From a bacterium (GTDB lineage: Bacteria; Electryoneota; RPQS01), in NCBI GenBank assembly GCA_016703065.1, contig JADJCU010000002.1:372001-436000 (forward strand): DNA of 64,000 nucleotides. Reading direction: 5' to 3'. The notes beneath the pieces were generated by a model. The model was given only the letters and a program-made list of their open reading frames with translations. It searched no databases and was not told the origin of the DNA. Positions 9,650-17,417 of this stretch are shown here, piece by piece (position 1 is the stretch's first letter; the number at the start of each line of letters is the position of its first letter). The translations under genes and the position numbers were made by a program.

Positions 9650-11512
9650 ATGAGTCACATTTGGTTGAATCAAAGTGGAGAATCACAGACGGCTAGCCTC
9701 CCGACAGCTCTCGTGTGGTTAGTTGCATTAACTATTCAAATGTCTCACGCGCAGCGCCCCCAGGTCGCGATTCTCGATCTCTCCGGCGATTCGCTTCCGC
9801 CGGCAGCAGTGATGGCAAGCGAGCCGTTTTATGACGGTACCTGCGTGAAGCGGTTCTCACCATATGACAGCTCTGAGGCGGTTCGCGGCATTTCCTCAAG
9901 TCCCGACTCAATCGTCTGGTACCTCCCGGTCGATTCGCTCGAAAACACATTTGACGATCTCTACGACTCACTGAACTCGGTCGCAGTAATTGGTTTTGAT
10001 ATTCGGCTTCAACCAGAGGATAACGGACCGATCATCGCCACTGTGGACTACTGGAATCCGTCACTTGGCGTGCACACGTGTGGCGCATGTTCGTGGTACT
10101 ATGTAAACTCATCGCGTGACACAGCCGCGTTTGTTTGGTACGGAAAAAGTGGACCGGACAGCCTTGACGAATCAATGTCGGAAACAAACGGCTACTGGAA
10201 TTGTCCAAATGGAATGCATGTGGGAGTGACTCTGGCACGCTGGGCTGACTTGGCTCAGAACAACTCCGTATTTGGCTCAGATCAAGATTCGCAGACCCAG
10301 CTATCAGATGGCTACACGACACTAAATTCGCTCGAAGCGGTCTTAGACACGTGTCGGCCTGGCATACATACGCCGTTTCAGTTTGAAAATCTGTTCCTCG
10401 GCGATGGCCCTTCGTACACCAATCCTGAGGGTGTATTCATAGCCAACTCTTACCTGTGGTGTATGGGTGGGCCGGAGCCTATCTTGACATTTATGGCGCG
10501 TCGTTTCTTCACGCAGGGCCTATTAGATACGTGCTTGCGCGAACACCTGAGCTACAGCATCAGGCTCGACACTTTGCGTATTAACGGTCCTTGGCCCGCA
10601 GAAGCACCGGATACGATCTGGTATACAGACGAGAACTCGTGCTGCGGGAGTCTTGTCCCATCGTTCGCGCCAGTTCCCTTTTTTGCAAATAGCCAGATTT
10701 CGTCGCCGGTGATGCTACACTGGGGGCATTCCTTTCCTGACTCACAGCCGCTCCCGGACGGACTCTATCGATTCACGCTAGACTTGGTGGATGATGCAGG
10801 CAACAGAACGCACGATTCACTTCACATTTGGATTAGCGGCACCAGCGGCCTGTCGTCGCTGTGTTCGGGCGACTGCCCGGTTGTTATGGGCTCCACAAAC
10901 GTGGCAGGCTGGACACATCCGGCTGACGAACTCAATGTTCGGATACCAATCATCGAGACGATAGCTCTCGGTCAGGATTCTGTTCTAATCATCGAAGGTA
11001 ACTTCCAGAGCATCACGGATGACCCCAATCCCTGGCTCATTCCAGACAGCATCGGGGAATGGTATCCAGTAGTTCAGGAAAGTGAGTCAACAAATTGGGC
11101 AAGAGACTATTTCTGGCACCTCGTCACGGATAGCGCCGATTTAGTTAGCGGGCGTTGTCACGGAGATTTTTTGCCCTACTCGGTGCGATTCCACCTCTGG
11201 AGCAGTCCGGGATTGACGCAAACGATGGAGTTTGATAGCTGTCTCCGCTTGGACCTGCGAATGCCCGTTACGCCTCCGTACGGACTGACGATTCAGATGC
11301 TGGGCGGCGAAGTAGTCTTATCATGGCACCCCGTGCATCTCGACCCGTGTGGTATCGACTCAATGAACTACCATGTATACCGCCGTGTCCATCCAGATAC
11401 CAACTGGACATCAATCTCTGTTATTCCTGAAACGTCATATACGGATGCCATTGCGCCAGCCTTGGGCCCAACCTTCTATCAGGTGACGGCATCCCCTCTT
11501 CCGTTTCCATAA
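9650..11512 (+). CDS. Secreted protein of unknown function with C-terminal FnIII-like module
   Basis: 620 residues, not recognised. The N-terminus has a hydrophobic segment ending in MSHAQ (about residue 35), a plausible signal peptide after a long polar lead; a start nearer ATG 9740 is also possible. The body is rich in Trp, Asp, Ser and paired Cys (CGACSWYY, CSGDCP), typical of exported proteins. Residues about 530-615 look like a fibronectin III repeat (GLTIQMLGGEVVLSW, YHVYRR, FYQVTAS). There is no sorting domain in frame, although a relic of one lies just downstream. Base use is visibly more AT-rich than in the neighbours, suggesting transfer or fast divergence. Confidence 0.65.
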   Translation: MSHIWLNQSGESQTASLPTALVWLVALTIQMSHAQRPQVAILDLSGDSLPPAAVMASEPFYDGTCVKRFSPYDSSEAVRGISSSPDSIVWYLPVDSLENTFDDLYDSLNSVAVIGFDIRLQPEDNGPIIATVDYWNPSLGVHTCGACSWYYVNSSRDTAAFVWYGKSGPDSLDESMSETNGYWNCPNGMHVGVTLARWADLAQNNSVFGSDQDSQTQLSDGYTTLNSLEAVLDTCRPGIHTPFQFENLFLGDGPSYTNPEGVFIANSYLWCMGGPEPILTFMARRFFTQGLLDTCLREHLSYSIRLDTLRINGPWPAEAPDTIWYTDENSCCGSLVPSFAPVPFFANSQISSPVMLHWGHSFPDSQPLPDGLYRFTLDLVDDAGNRTHDSLHIWISGTSGLSSLCSGDCPVVMGSTNVAGWTHPADELNVRIPIIETIALGQDSVLIIEGNFQSITDDPNPWLIPDSIGEWYPVVQESESTNWARDYFWHLVTDSADLVSGRCHGDFLPYSVRFHLWSSPGLTQTMEFDSCLRLDLRMPVTPPYGLTIQMLGGEVVLSWHPVHLDPCGIDSMNYHVYRRVHPDTNWTSISVIPETSYTDAIAPALGPTFYQVTASPLPFP

Positions 11513-11577
11513 GCATGGATGTTGGTCGAATGCCGCAGGGCGAATGAGAACACGCTCGCCCGCCTTGGAATAGTTGC

Positions 11578-11703
11578 ATTGACGAGTTGGTTGCGCTTAC
11601 GGTTGCTCTTGAAATTGATCCCGACTGGACCTCGGGAGTCTATTTCGCCACTTTGAAGACGCCATCACGCTCTACGACTACGAAACTTGTCTTGCTGAAG
11701 TAG
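11578..11703 (+). pseudogene. Relic C-terminal end of a T9SS sorting domain
   Basis: The frame ending at the TAG at 11701 encodes IDPDWTSGVYFATLKT followed by a basic linker and KLVLLK, which is the standard last third of a Por-type sorting domain (SGVYFA...KLVLLK). There is no start and no YPNPFN part. The preceding gene stops 65 bases upstream in another frame. Either the 9650 gene once ended here and has lost its junction through indels, or this is a scar of a deleted neighbour. Confidence 0.55.
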
Positions 11704-11735
11704 TCAAGTCCATATTTCATACATCACACATCGCC

Positions 11736-13371
11736 TTGTCTTCCCTTCCACACACCACCGACATCGTCATCATCGGCAGCGGCATCGCCGGCCTTTCCAT
11801 GGCCCTGAAATGCTCGCGCTTCGCCGATGTGCTTGCTGATTACCAAAAAAACATCAGCCCAGTCCGCAACGAACTGGGCTCAAGGGGGTATTGCCGCCGT
11901 CACCGCGACGGATGATGATTTCACGCTGCACACCGCCGACACCCGCATCGCTGGCGCCGATCTGTGCGATCTATCCGTGGTGGAGATGGTCGTCCATCAA
12001 GCGCCGCAGCGCATTCAGGAGCTCGCGGACCTCGGCGTGCGCTTCACCAAACGCGACGGCGAAATCGAACTCGCCCGCGAAGGCGGACACTCCCGCGCGC
12101 GCATCCTCCATCATAAGGACCAGACCGGTCAGGAAATCGAAAGCGTGCTCTTGAAGCGTGTTCGCGAGAGCAGCCGCATCCAGATTCTCGAGCATCACGT
12201 CATGGTCGACCTGTTAGTCACGCCGCGTCCCTCGTTTCGCGAAGCCCTCTTTGGCCAACGCTGCTACGGCGTCTACGTGCTCGACTCGCGCAACGGCGTC
12301 ATCGAACCTGTCCGCGCCCGCGCCGTTGTGCTCGCGACGGGCGGCTCCGGGATGGTCTATCAGCATACAACCAACCCCACCATTGCCACCGGCGATGGCG
12401 TCGCTGCGGCCTATCGTGCCGGAGCCGTGGTTTCGGATATGGAGTTCTTCCAGTTTCATCCGACCACAATGTACGACCGCGATGACCGCGAACAGAACTA
12501 CCTCATCACTGAGGCCCTGCGCGGTTTCGGCGCACAGTTGAAAACGATGGACGGCGTGCGCTTCATGCAGAATTACGACGAGCGCGCCGAGCTCGCTCCG
12601 CGCGACATCGTCGCCCGCGCCATCGACAGCGAACTGAAACGGCACGGCTATCCTTATGTAGTCTTGGATTGCACGCACCTCGATCACAAAACACTACGCA
12701 CGAAGTTTCCGCATATCGACAAGACGTGCAAGCGCAAGGGCTTTGATTTCACCGAAGAACCCATCTGGGTCGTTCCTGCCGCGCACTATCAATGCGGCGG
12801 TGTCGAAACCGATAAGCAAGGCCGCACTTCGATCGATGGCCTGTATGCCGTCGGCGAAGTGGCCTGCACAGGTCTGCATGGAGCGAATCGCCTCGCCTCT
12901 AACTCACTCCTCGAAGCCGTTGTCTTTGCCGCGAGCGCTTCTGAGCACTGCCAGCAGTGGCTTCAGGACTGCGATACACTGCCCGACGCCGACCCGTGGT
13001 CGTCGAAGGGAACACACAAACAGCGCGAAGCCGTCTTGATCAAACACAACCGCGACGAGATTCGCCGCACGATGTGGAACTATGTCGGCATCGTGCGCTC
13101 GAATCAACGTCTCGAACGCGCCGCCGCGCGGCTTGAACTTCTGACAAAAGAAATTGCGGAATTCTACCAGCGGACCCGGATGAGTCCCGATCTGGTCGAA
13201 CTCCGCAATCTAGTCTTAGTGGCCGATTTGATCGTGCGCTCAGCACTTGCGCGCAAAGAGAGCCGCGGCCTGCATTTCAGTACCGACTACGCGCCTACGG
13301 ATACTTCACCGGCTCCGCAGCATAGTCGCCTCTCGCGTCTGGCTGTTTTACCTTCCCCTTCTTCTCGTTAA
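11736..13371 (+). CDS. nadB: L-aspartate oxidase, one frameshift near 11830
   Basis: FAD enzyme oxidising L-aspartate to iminoaspartate, the first step of de novo NAD synthesis. The FAD-binding DIVIIGSGIAGLS motif is encoded at 11760-11798 in one frame, and LLITKK and the rest follow in the next, so one base is extra (or two lost) near 11829-11833. A TTG at 11736 is the likely start. Further motifs: ATGGSGMVYQHTTNP, EFFQFHPT, the Arg in APRDIVARAID, HYQCGG and GANRLASNSLLEA. Combined length about 545 residues is normal. The 3' end overlaps the convergent gene by 77 bases. No nadA or nadC is beside it. Confidence 0.9.
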
Positions 13372-13717
13372 GCCAGTCGCCCGCAATCAGGGCAAGCCCG
13401 ATTAAGAGCGGCACCATTGCCATTCCAGCCAGGTCTTCATCTCCGCTGGCCATTCCCGACCAGGTCAGCATCGCGATGCCGATCGCCGCGAAGACGAGTC
13501 CGCGCACATAGGGTCGGCGCTTGTTTTTGAACAGACCGTCCTGGTAGTCCATGGGGACCGGCAGGCCTTTTTCGAGGGCAAGCATCCGCTCTTCGTGGAG
13601 GAGTTTGACACGCATTCGGCGTGTCCGGTTATCCATGATCACAACAATAAGGATCAAGAGGAGGATACCTGACACCGTAACGAGACCGATCAGCGCGCCA
13701 ATTACATCGTCTAACAT
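13295..13717 (-). CDS. Small membrane protein, DUF6249-like
   Basis: 140 residues with three hydrophobic segments: about 8-28 (ALIGLVTVSGILLLILIVV), 73-88 and 98-113. Between the first two lies a basic cytosolic stretch with LHEERMLALEKGLPVP, the hallmark of the small DUF6249 family often found next to ECF sigma factors. It is divergent from the sigma/anti-sigma pair here, sharing a 110-base region. Function unknown. Its last 25 codons overlap the end of nadB on the other strand. Confidence 0.7.
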   Translation of the reverse strand: MLDDVIGALIGLVTVSGILLLILIVVIMDNRTRRMRVKLLHEERMLALEKGLPVPMDYQDGLFKNKRRPYVRGLVFAAIGIAMLTWSGMASGDEDLAGMAMVPLLIGLALIAGDWLNEKKGKVKQPDARGDYAAEPVKYP

Positions 13718-13830
13718 TTTGAATCTCCTAATCTTGCGTCGCCAACGACGTCCTCGATCGTCAGCGTCCTGCTTTGCCGGTGGGCCCTTGCCAGACCCGT
13801 TCAGAAATTACGAGCAGACGAATCGGGAGA

Positions 13831-14484
13831 ATGTTGCACGGTCCGGGTGCAACTTTTTCGGTCGGAAGGGACTCAATAAAGAAAACAGGGGAACCGGTGT
13901 CAGCTCCGCCGTCAGAAGAACATGACCTCGCACTGGTCGAACGAATCAGGGCAGGGGACCAGCAGGCCTTCGCCGAACTGATTGATCAGTATAAAGGTAT
14001 GGTCCTGAATTTGGTTGCCCGGATGTCTGGCAAAGTGGAGAGCGCGGAGGACTTGGCGCAGGAAGTGTTTATCCGGGTATGGAAGGGGTTGCACAATTTT
14101 CGCGGGGATTGCAAGCTCTCGACCTGGATCTATAGAATAGCTTTGAACTTAGCGATAGCCGAGAGTAAAACGGCGCGGTCGCGGTCCCAGTTTCTCGATA
14201 TTGATGACCCGGTGGTAGAGCGCGGCCCGCAGTTTGTGAATGACGATGAGGACAATCCGTATGCGGACGAGGTCCGATTGAAAGAGCAGATGATCCGACT
14301 GTTACCGAACATGCCGGAAAAGCATCAAACGGCGGTAGTCCTTTTCTATCTCAAACAACTTTCGTATAATGAAATATCCGATATCATGAACGTGCCGGTT
14401 GGTACAGTGAAAAGCTATCTGTTCCGGGGCAAGGCTTGGCTTCGCGAACAGCTGTTCGGAGATAGTCTGGAGGAGATCGAATGA
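13831..14484 (+). CDS. ECF-type RNA polymerase sigma-70 family factor
   Basis: 217 residues from the ATG at 13831, which has GGGAGA just upstream; an earlier TTG at 13774 gives a longer but unlikely form. Region 2 shows DLAQEVFIRVWKGL and STWIYRIALNLA; region 4 shows LSYNEISDIMNVPVGTVKSYLFRGKAWLRE, the helix-turn-helix for -35 binding. It directs a regulon in response to a signal relayed by an anti-sigma factor. The stop overlaps the next ATG (ATGA), so the sigma and its partner are co-translated. A short polar tail precedes region 2. Confidence 0.9.
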   Translation: MLHGPGATFSVGRDSIKKTGEPVSAPPSEEHDLALVERIRAGDQQAFAELIDQYKGMVLNLVARMSGKVESAEDLAQEVFIRVWKGLHNFRGDCKLSTWIYRIALNLAIAESKTARSRSQFLDIDDPVVERGPQFVNDDEDNPYADEVRLKEQMIRLLPNMPEKHQTAVVLFYLKQLSYNEISDIMNVPVGTVKSYLFRGKAWLREQLFGDSLEEIE

Positions 14485-14996
14485 ACAGGATGAACACAGA
14501 GCAAGTGATTGAGCGCGTTTGTCGGCGGCTGTTCGGCGAAATGAGTGCTGCGGAAGCGGTGCAGTTTGATGCCGAGCGGGCTGCCGATCCGTCGCTTGAG
14601 CGAGCCTATCAGCAGTTTGTGCGCATGGACCGGGCTTTTGGCGACATGCCGGTGCTCAGGCCTTCCGCGGGTTTCACTGCATCGGTGCTGGGGAAGATTT
14701 CTCCTCGTGTGGCTCCGGTGCGAGTTGCTCCGGTGAAGGAGAAGGCGAGTTGGCTGGATTGGGTCGTCGGGTTGGCCCCGGCCGCAGGCATCGGCGTGAT
14801 TGCCGTGATCTGGGGGCGCGAGTTGTGGGATAGGGCGGTGCTGGAAATGACGCACGGAGCGGGGTGGTTGGATCAGACGTTGGGGACCAATTGGTTCGGC
14901 GGTCAGCCGTTTGCTCTATTGGCCGTGCTGATTCCGGTCGTTGTTTTGGGGGTAGGCTATGCATCCCTGCGCGACTACTGGGAAGCGGAAGCGTAA
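14481..14996 (+). CDS. Probable membrane-bound anti-sigma factor
   Basis: 171 residues. The N-terminal 75 residues are soluble and acidic-helical (CRRLFGEMSAAEAVQFDAE), as in anti-sigma domains that bind sigma regions 2 and 4; no HxxxCxxC zinc motif is seen. Two hydrophobic segments follow (about 94-110, VGLAPAAGIGVIAVIW, and 140-160, FALLAVLIPVVVLGVGYASL). The four-base overlap with the sigma gene supports the role. A strong terminator follows. Exact signal unknown. Confidence 0.7.
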   Translation: MNRMNTEQVIERVCRRLFGEMSAAEAVQFDAERAADPSLERAYQQFVRMDRAFGDMPVLRPSAGFTASVLGKISPRVAPVRVAPVKEKASWLDWVVGLAPAAGIGVIAVIWGRELWDRAVLEMTHGAGWLDQTLGTNWFGGQPFALLAVLIPVVVLGVGYASLRDYWEAEA

Positions 14997-15022
14997 GGGG
15001 AGCAGAATTCGTATTTTCGATG

Positions 15023-15044
15023 GCAGGCTTCGGCCTGCTTTTCG
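15023..15044 (+). terminator. Rho-independent terminator after the sigma/anti-sigma operon
   Basis: GCAGGC, TTCG tetraloop, GCCTGC, then TTTTCGTTTC. It lies 26 bases after the anti-sigma stop. Confidence 0.8.
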
Positions 15045-15119
15045 TTTCTAAGCGGTCGTCTGTAGTAGAGGTCTCGGTTTCCCCGCAGGTACTCGGAGGG
15101 GCGTGCCAGCACGACAATT

Positions 15120-15208
15120 TCTTTGCTGATCAGACTTGACCGCCCGTTCAGGCCGTGTGGTTGGCCTCTTCCGCCGGGTTCCTCCGGGGCGGTCTTGTTT
15201 GGTCAGCT
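15120..15208 (-). ncRNA. Candidate structured RNA or leader on the minus strand
   Basis: Downstream of a strong minus-strand promoter the transcript would fold into nested stems: GCTGA (15207-15203) with TCAGC (15129-15125), GACCGCCC (15194-15187) with GGGCGGTC (15145-15138), and an inner GGCC/GGCC hairpin. No known riboswitch or RNA family was recognised. Read on the + strand, the middle stem ends in TTGTTT and could instead be a terminator. The frame after it on the minus strand has no good start codon. Confidence 0.35.
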
Positions 15209-15214
15209 GACGCT

Positions 15215-15243
15215 AATATAATGCATAAATTGGGATTTGTCAA
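15215..15243 (-). promoter_or_regulatory. Strong sigma-70 type promoter with no evident gene
   Basis: Minus strand: TTGACA (15243-15238), 17-base spacer, TATATT (15220-15215). It points toward the candidate RNA at 15120-15208. On the opposite strand the same DNA holds TTGTTT (15195-15200) and TATAAT (15217-15222) 16 bases apart, so the site may be bidirectional. Confidence 0.55.
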
Positions 15244-15385
15244 GTATAAGCAACCAAAGACAATCAATATGTTATACATTTGGGCAATAGATAGAGGCGA
15301 GGTATTGGGGATCGGGGCATCCGCAGCGGATGCCGCCGGGGGGAAGCACGTTCGCACAACGGCAGATTCAGAGGCCCCCCTTTGT

Positions 15386-15860
15386 CCCCCCAAAGTTGCG
15401 GCAACTTTGGGGGGGAGACCAGCGTACCGCTGGACTGGTTGTGCTGGCGCGTAGGGCTAATTGCCATTGCGGGTCTGGAGAGTGCTTGTGAAGCATGTTC
15501 GCACAACGGCAGATTCAGAGGCCCCCCTTTGTCCCCCCAAAACCGCAGACGATTTTGGGGGGAGAGCAGAGGGATTCTTCAGCCGAAGCGGCTTCAGAAT
15601 GACGACTGGTTTGAGATTTTCGGAGTTGCCTGACACGGGCGGCACGCCTGCCGCCCTTACGAGCGGAAGAGGCCCCTTTCCCCCCCCAAAACCGCAGACG
15701 ATTTTGGGGAGAGCAGAGGGATTCTTCAGCCGAAGCGGCTTCAGAATGACGACTGGTTTGAGATTTTCGGAGTTGCCTGACACGGGCGGCACGCCTGCCG
15801 CCCCTAAGAGCGGAAAGAGGCCCCCCTTTGTCCCCCCAAAGTTGCGGCAACTTTTGGGGG
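15386..15860. repeat. Mosaic palindromic repeat array 2 (four hairpin cores, inverted to array 1)
   Basis: Hairpin cores begin at 15386, 15533, about 15680 and 15832, again about 147-150 bases apart. The first spacer is the reverse complement of the array 1 spacer. The second and third are an unrelated module, with the palindromes ATTCTtcAGCC...GGCTtcAGAAT (from 15573) and GGGCGGCAcgccTGCCGCCC, repeated 147 bases later. Two cores have AAAGTTG arms and two have AAAA/TTTT arms around the loop CCGCAGACGA. The flanking repeat sequence starts near 15345 and fades near 15900. No protein is encoded. Confidence 0.85.
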
Positions 15861-15916
15861 AGAGCAGAGGTCGGGCGGCACGGCGTGCCGCGCCTAGGAG
15901 CGGAGGCGGATTTCGA

Positions 15917-16381
15917 TTAGGGTTGCGGACGGGATTGTTGCTCGGGGGAGGCGGAGTCTGTGAGATGCCGATCGAGGGTTAGGATGTGCATGGCTAACCA
16001 GCGGCGCAGCCACGTTTGAAGTTTCAGGATAACGAGCGTCGAGGGGCCTTGGCTCGCGTAGAGCGCACGCACATCATGAAGCTGCACTTTGAAAAGCTCA
16101 TGGCACTGCTGATGCTCGGCACACGACCCGCACTTGTTTCGGGCCATGTACTGCTCTTCCTGCCGAAAATGGGACTGCGAGTAGTCGTCGAGGAAGTCCA
16201 GCAGGCCATTCACGACGGACGCACCGGCATAATACTGGACAGCCTGACAGAGCTCATCGAGCTTGTTCAGGAGTTCCTGATGCCGTTGATCCTGCCATTC
16301 AAGTCCGGTCGCCATATGCGGACGCCACGTTGGTCCGACATTGTGCGGATCGTACATTTCAGGCTGCCACGTTGGCCTCAT
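15917..16381 (-). CDS. Bacteriohemerythrin-like protein
   Basis: 154 residues from the ATG at 16381, preceded by a G-rich ribosome site. Hemerythrins bind O2 at a di-iron centre in a four-helix bundle and serve in oxygen storage, delivery or sensing. Ligand-type residues are visible in order: LEWQDQRHQELL (His), SHFRQEEQYM (His and Glu), EHQQCHELF (two His) and HILTLDRHL (His, Asp). A CGSC pair lies between helices. It is a stand-alone domain without a signalling partner. The C-terminal tail is short and polar. It sits alone between the repeat array and the pilus locus. Confidence 0.8.
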   Translation of the reverse strand: MRPTWQPEMYDPHNVGPTWRPHMATGLEWQDQRHQELLNKLDELCQAVQYYAGASVVNGLLDFLDDYSQSHFRQEEQYMARNKCGSCAEHQQCHELFKVQLHDVRALYASQGPSTLVILKLQTWLRRWLAMHILTLDRHLTDSASPEQQSRPQP

Positions 16382-16885
16382 CCACCATCCCCCGGAAATT
16401 GACTTGAGAGCTGCCAGCGGGACGCGTAGGTGCAAAATGTGTGTCGTTTGCGTCCCGCGGGGTCAGGAGCGGTTCAGACTTCAGATTTGTCGGGATTTTG
16501 TCCGGAATTGGTTGGGGCGGGGTTAGTCAGAAAAGAGCGATTGTGCCTCTCGATATGCGAAGGCGATTTTTTGAGCGGAAAGCGGCGCAACGGCGCGGGC
16601 GCACAATCTGCACGATTTGCATGGTTTGCACAGCGTGATATTACGCGTGAGGTTGATATTATTGGGGTTAGGTTTGGAAAAGTCAACTTAAAGCGGGCGT
16701 GGATGTTGCCGTAAGTTGTTGAGTTGCAAGGGACCTGAGTTTACCCCACGAGCCTCTGAGGACTTGATTAATTGGTGCTCTCGTTGTAAGTTGAGAGCTA
16801 CTAAGTTCATGGAGGACCGTGCAAGGCATGCGACAGAGCACGGGTAATCAGCAACGGTAAGCCATATTTGTATGGAGGAGAAACC
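16382..16885. other. Intergenic region upstream of pilA
   Basis: About 500 bases without a credible gene. It must hold the pilA promoter and a leader. The only recognised element is GGAGGAG at 16874-16880, a strong ribosome site. I looked for a c-di-GMP riboswitch (GEMM) pattern and did not find one; a TGG-N8-TTGT match to a sigma-54 site at 16773 is too weak to call. Confidence 0.5.
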
Positions 16886-17314
16886 ATGTTAAACCGACTG
16901 CTTCGTCGGAAAAAGAACCAGAAGGGTTTCACGCTCATCGAAATCTTGATCGTGGTGGTCATCGTGGCCATTCTTGCGGCGATTTCGGTGCCGATCTATT
17001 TTGAGTACGTCGAGAGTGCCCGCGCGAGCGACGCGAAGACAGCGATTAGTTCGATTTGGCAGGCCGCGCAGATCTATTATCAGGACCGTGGCGAATATCC
17101 CGGTACTGTAGAAGACTTGCAGGATGCCCGGTACGTCAAGCTGTCCGAGTCGACGATGCTTCAGTGGACGTTTACGTTCACGGGGAATCCGCCGGACGAA
17201 ATCATTGCGACATCGACAGACCAGATGCGCGGTGGTGCTGGAAAAGAAGTGAAGTATGTAGTGAAGGAAGGCAAGTGGTTGGGTTATGGCCTTCCGGAAC
17301 CTGACGAAGGTTAA
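16886..17314 (+). CDS. pilA: Type IV major pilin (prepilin)
   Basis: 142 residues. The class III leader MLNRLLRRKKNQKG is cut before FTLIEILIVVVIVAILAAI, with the standard Glu at mature position 5. The rest is a small alpha-beta pilin head with no C-terminal cysteine pair. It is the subunit of the pilus fibre made by the genes downstream. GGAGGAG lies eight bases before the ATG; an upstream in-frame TTG (16868) is rejected. A hairpin terminator follows at once, so the pilin can be made in excess over the assembly proteins. Confidence 0.92.
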   Translation: MLNRLLRRKKNQKGFTLIEILIVVVIVAILAAISVPIYFEYVESARASDAKTAISSIWQAAQIYYQDRGEYPGTVEDLQDARYVKLSESTMLQWTFTFTGNPPDEIIATSTDQMRGGAGKEVKYVVKEGKWLGYGLPEPDEG

Positions 17315-17325
17315 GCACTCGGGAC

Positions 17326-17362
17326 AGTGCGGAGCGGAGGGAATCTGCTCCGCACTTGTTCC
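17326..17362 (+). terminator. Terminator/attenuator between pilA and pilT
   Basis: AGTGCGGAGC (17326-17335) pairs with GCTCCGCACT (17347-17356), then TGTTCC. The T-run is weak, so partial read-through into pilT is likely. Confidence 0.6.
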
Positions 17363-17417
17363 ATGTTGGGATGTGGTGGAGCCCTAAGAGTCGAGCACGA
17401 GGAAGCGAGGAAAGAAC

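Noticed and set aside
15000..15208. RNase P RNA, 6S RNA or a small protein on the minus strand
   Set aside because: The 5' end GCTGACCAAACAAGACCGCC faintly resembles RNase P RNA, but the conserved GAGGAAAGTCC core is missing. No long 6S-like rod forms. The frame with VLARPSEYLRGNRDLYYRR lacks a usable start and runs through the terminator hairpin.
16382..16885. c-di-GMP riboswitch or sigma-54 promoter upstream of pilA
   Set aside because: No GEMM core (GCAAACC...GCAAAGCC) is present. The best -24/-12 matches (TGGTGCTCTCGTTGTA at 16773, TGGGGTTAGGTTTGGA further upstream) lack the GC of the -12 box.
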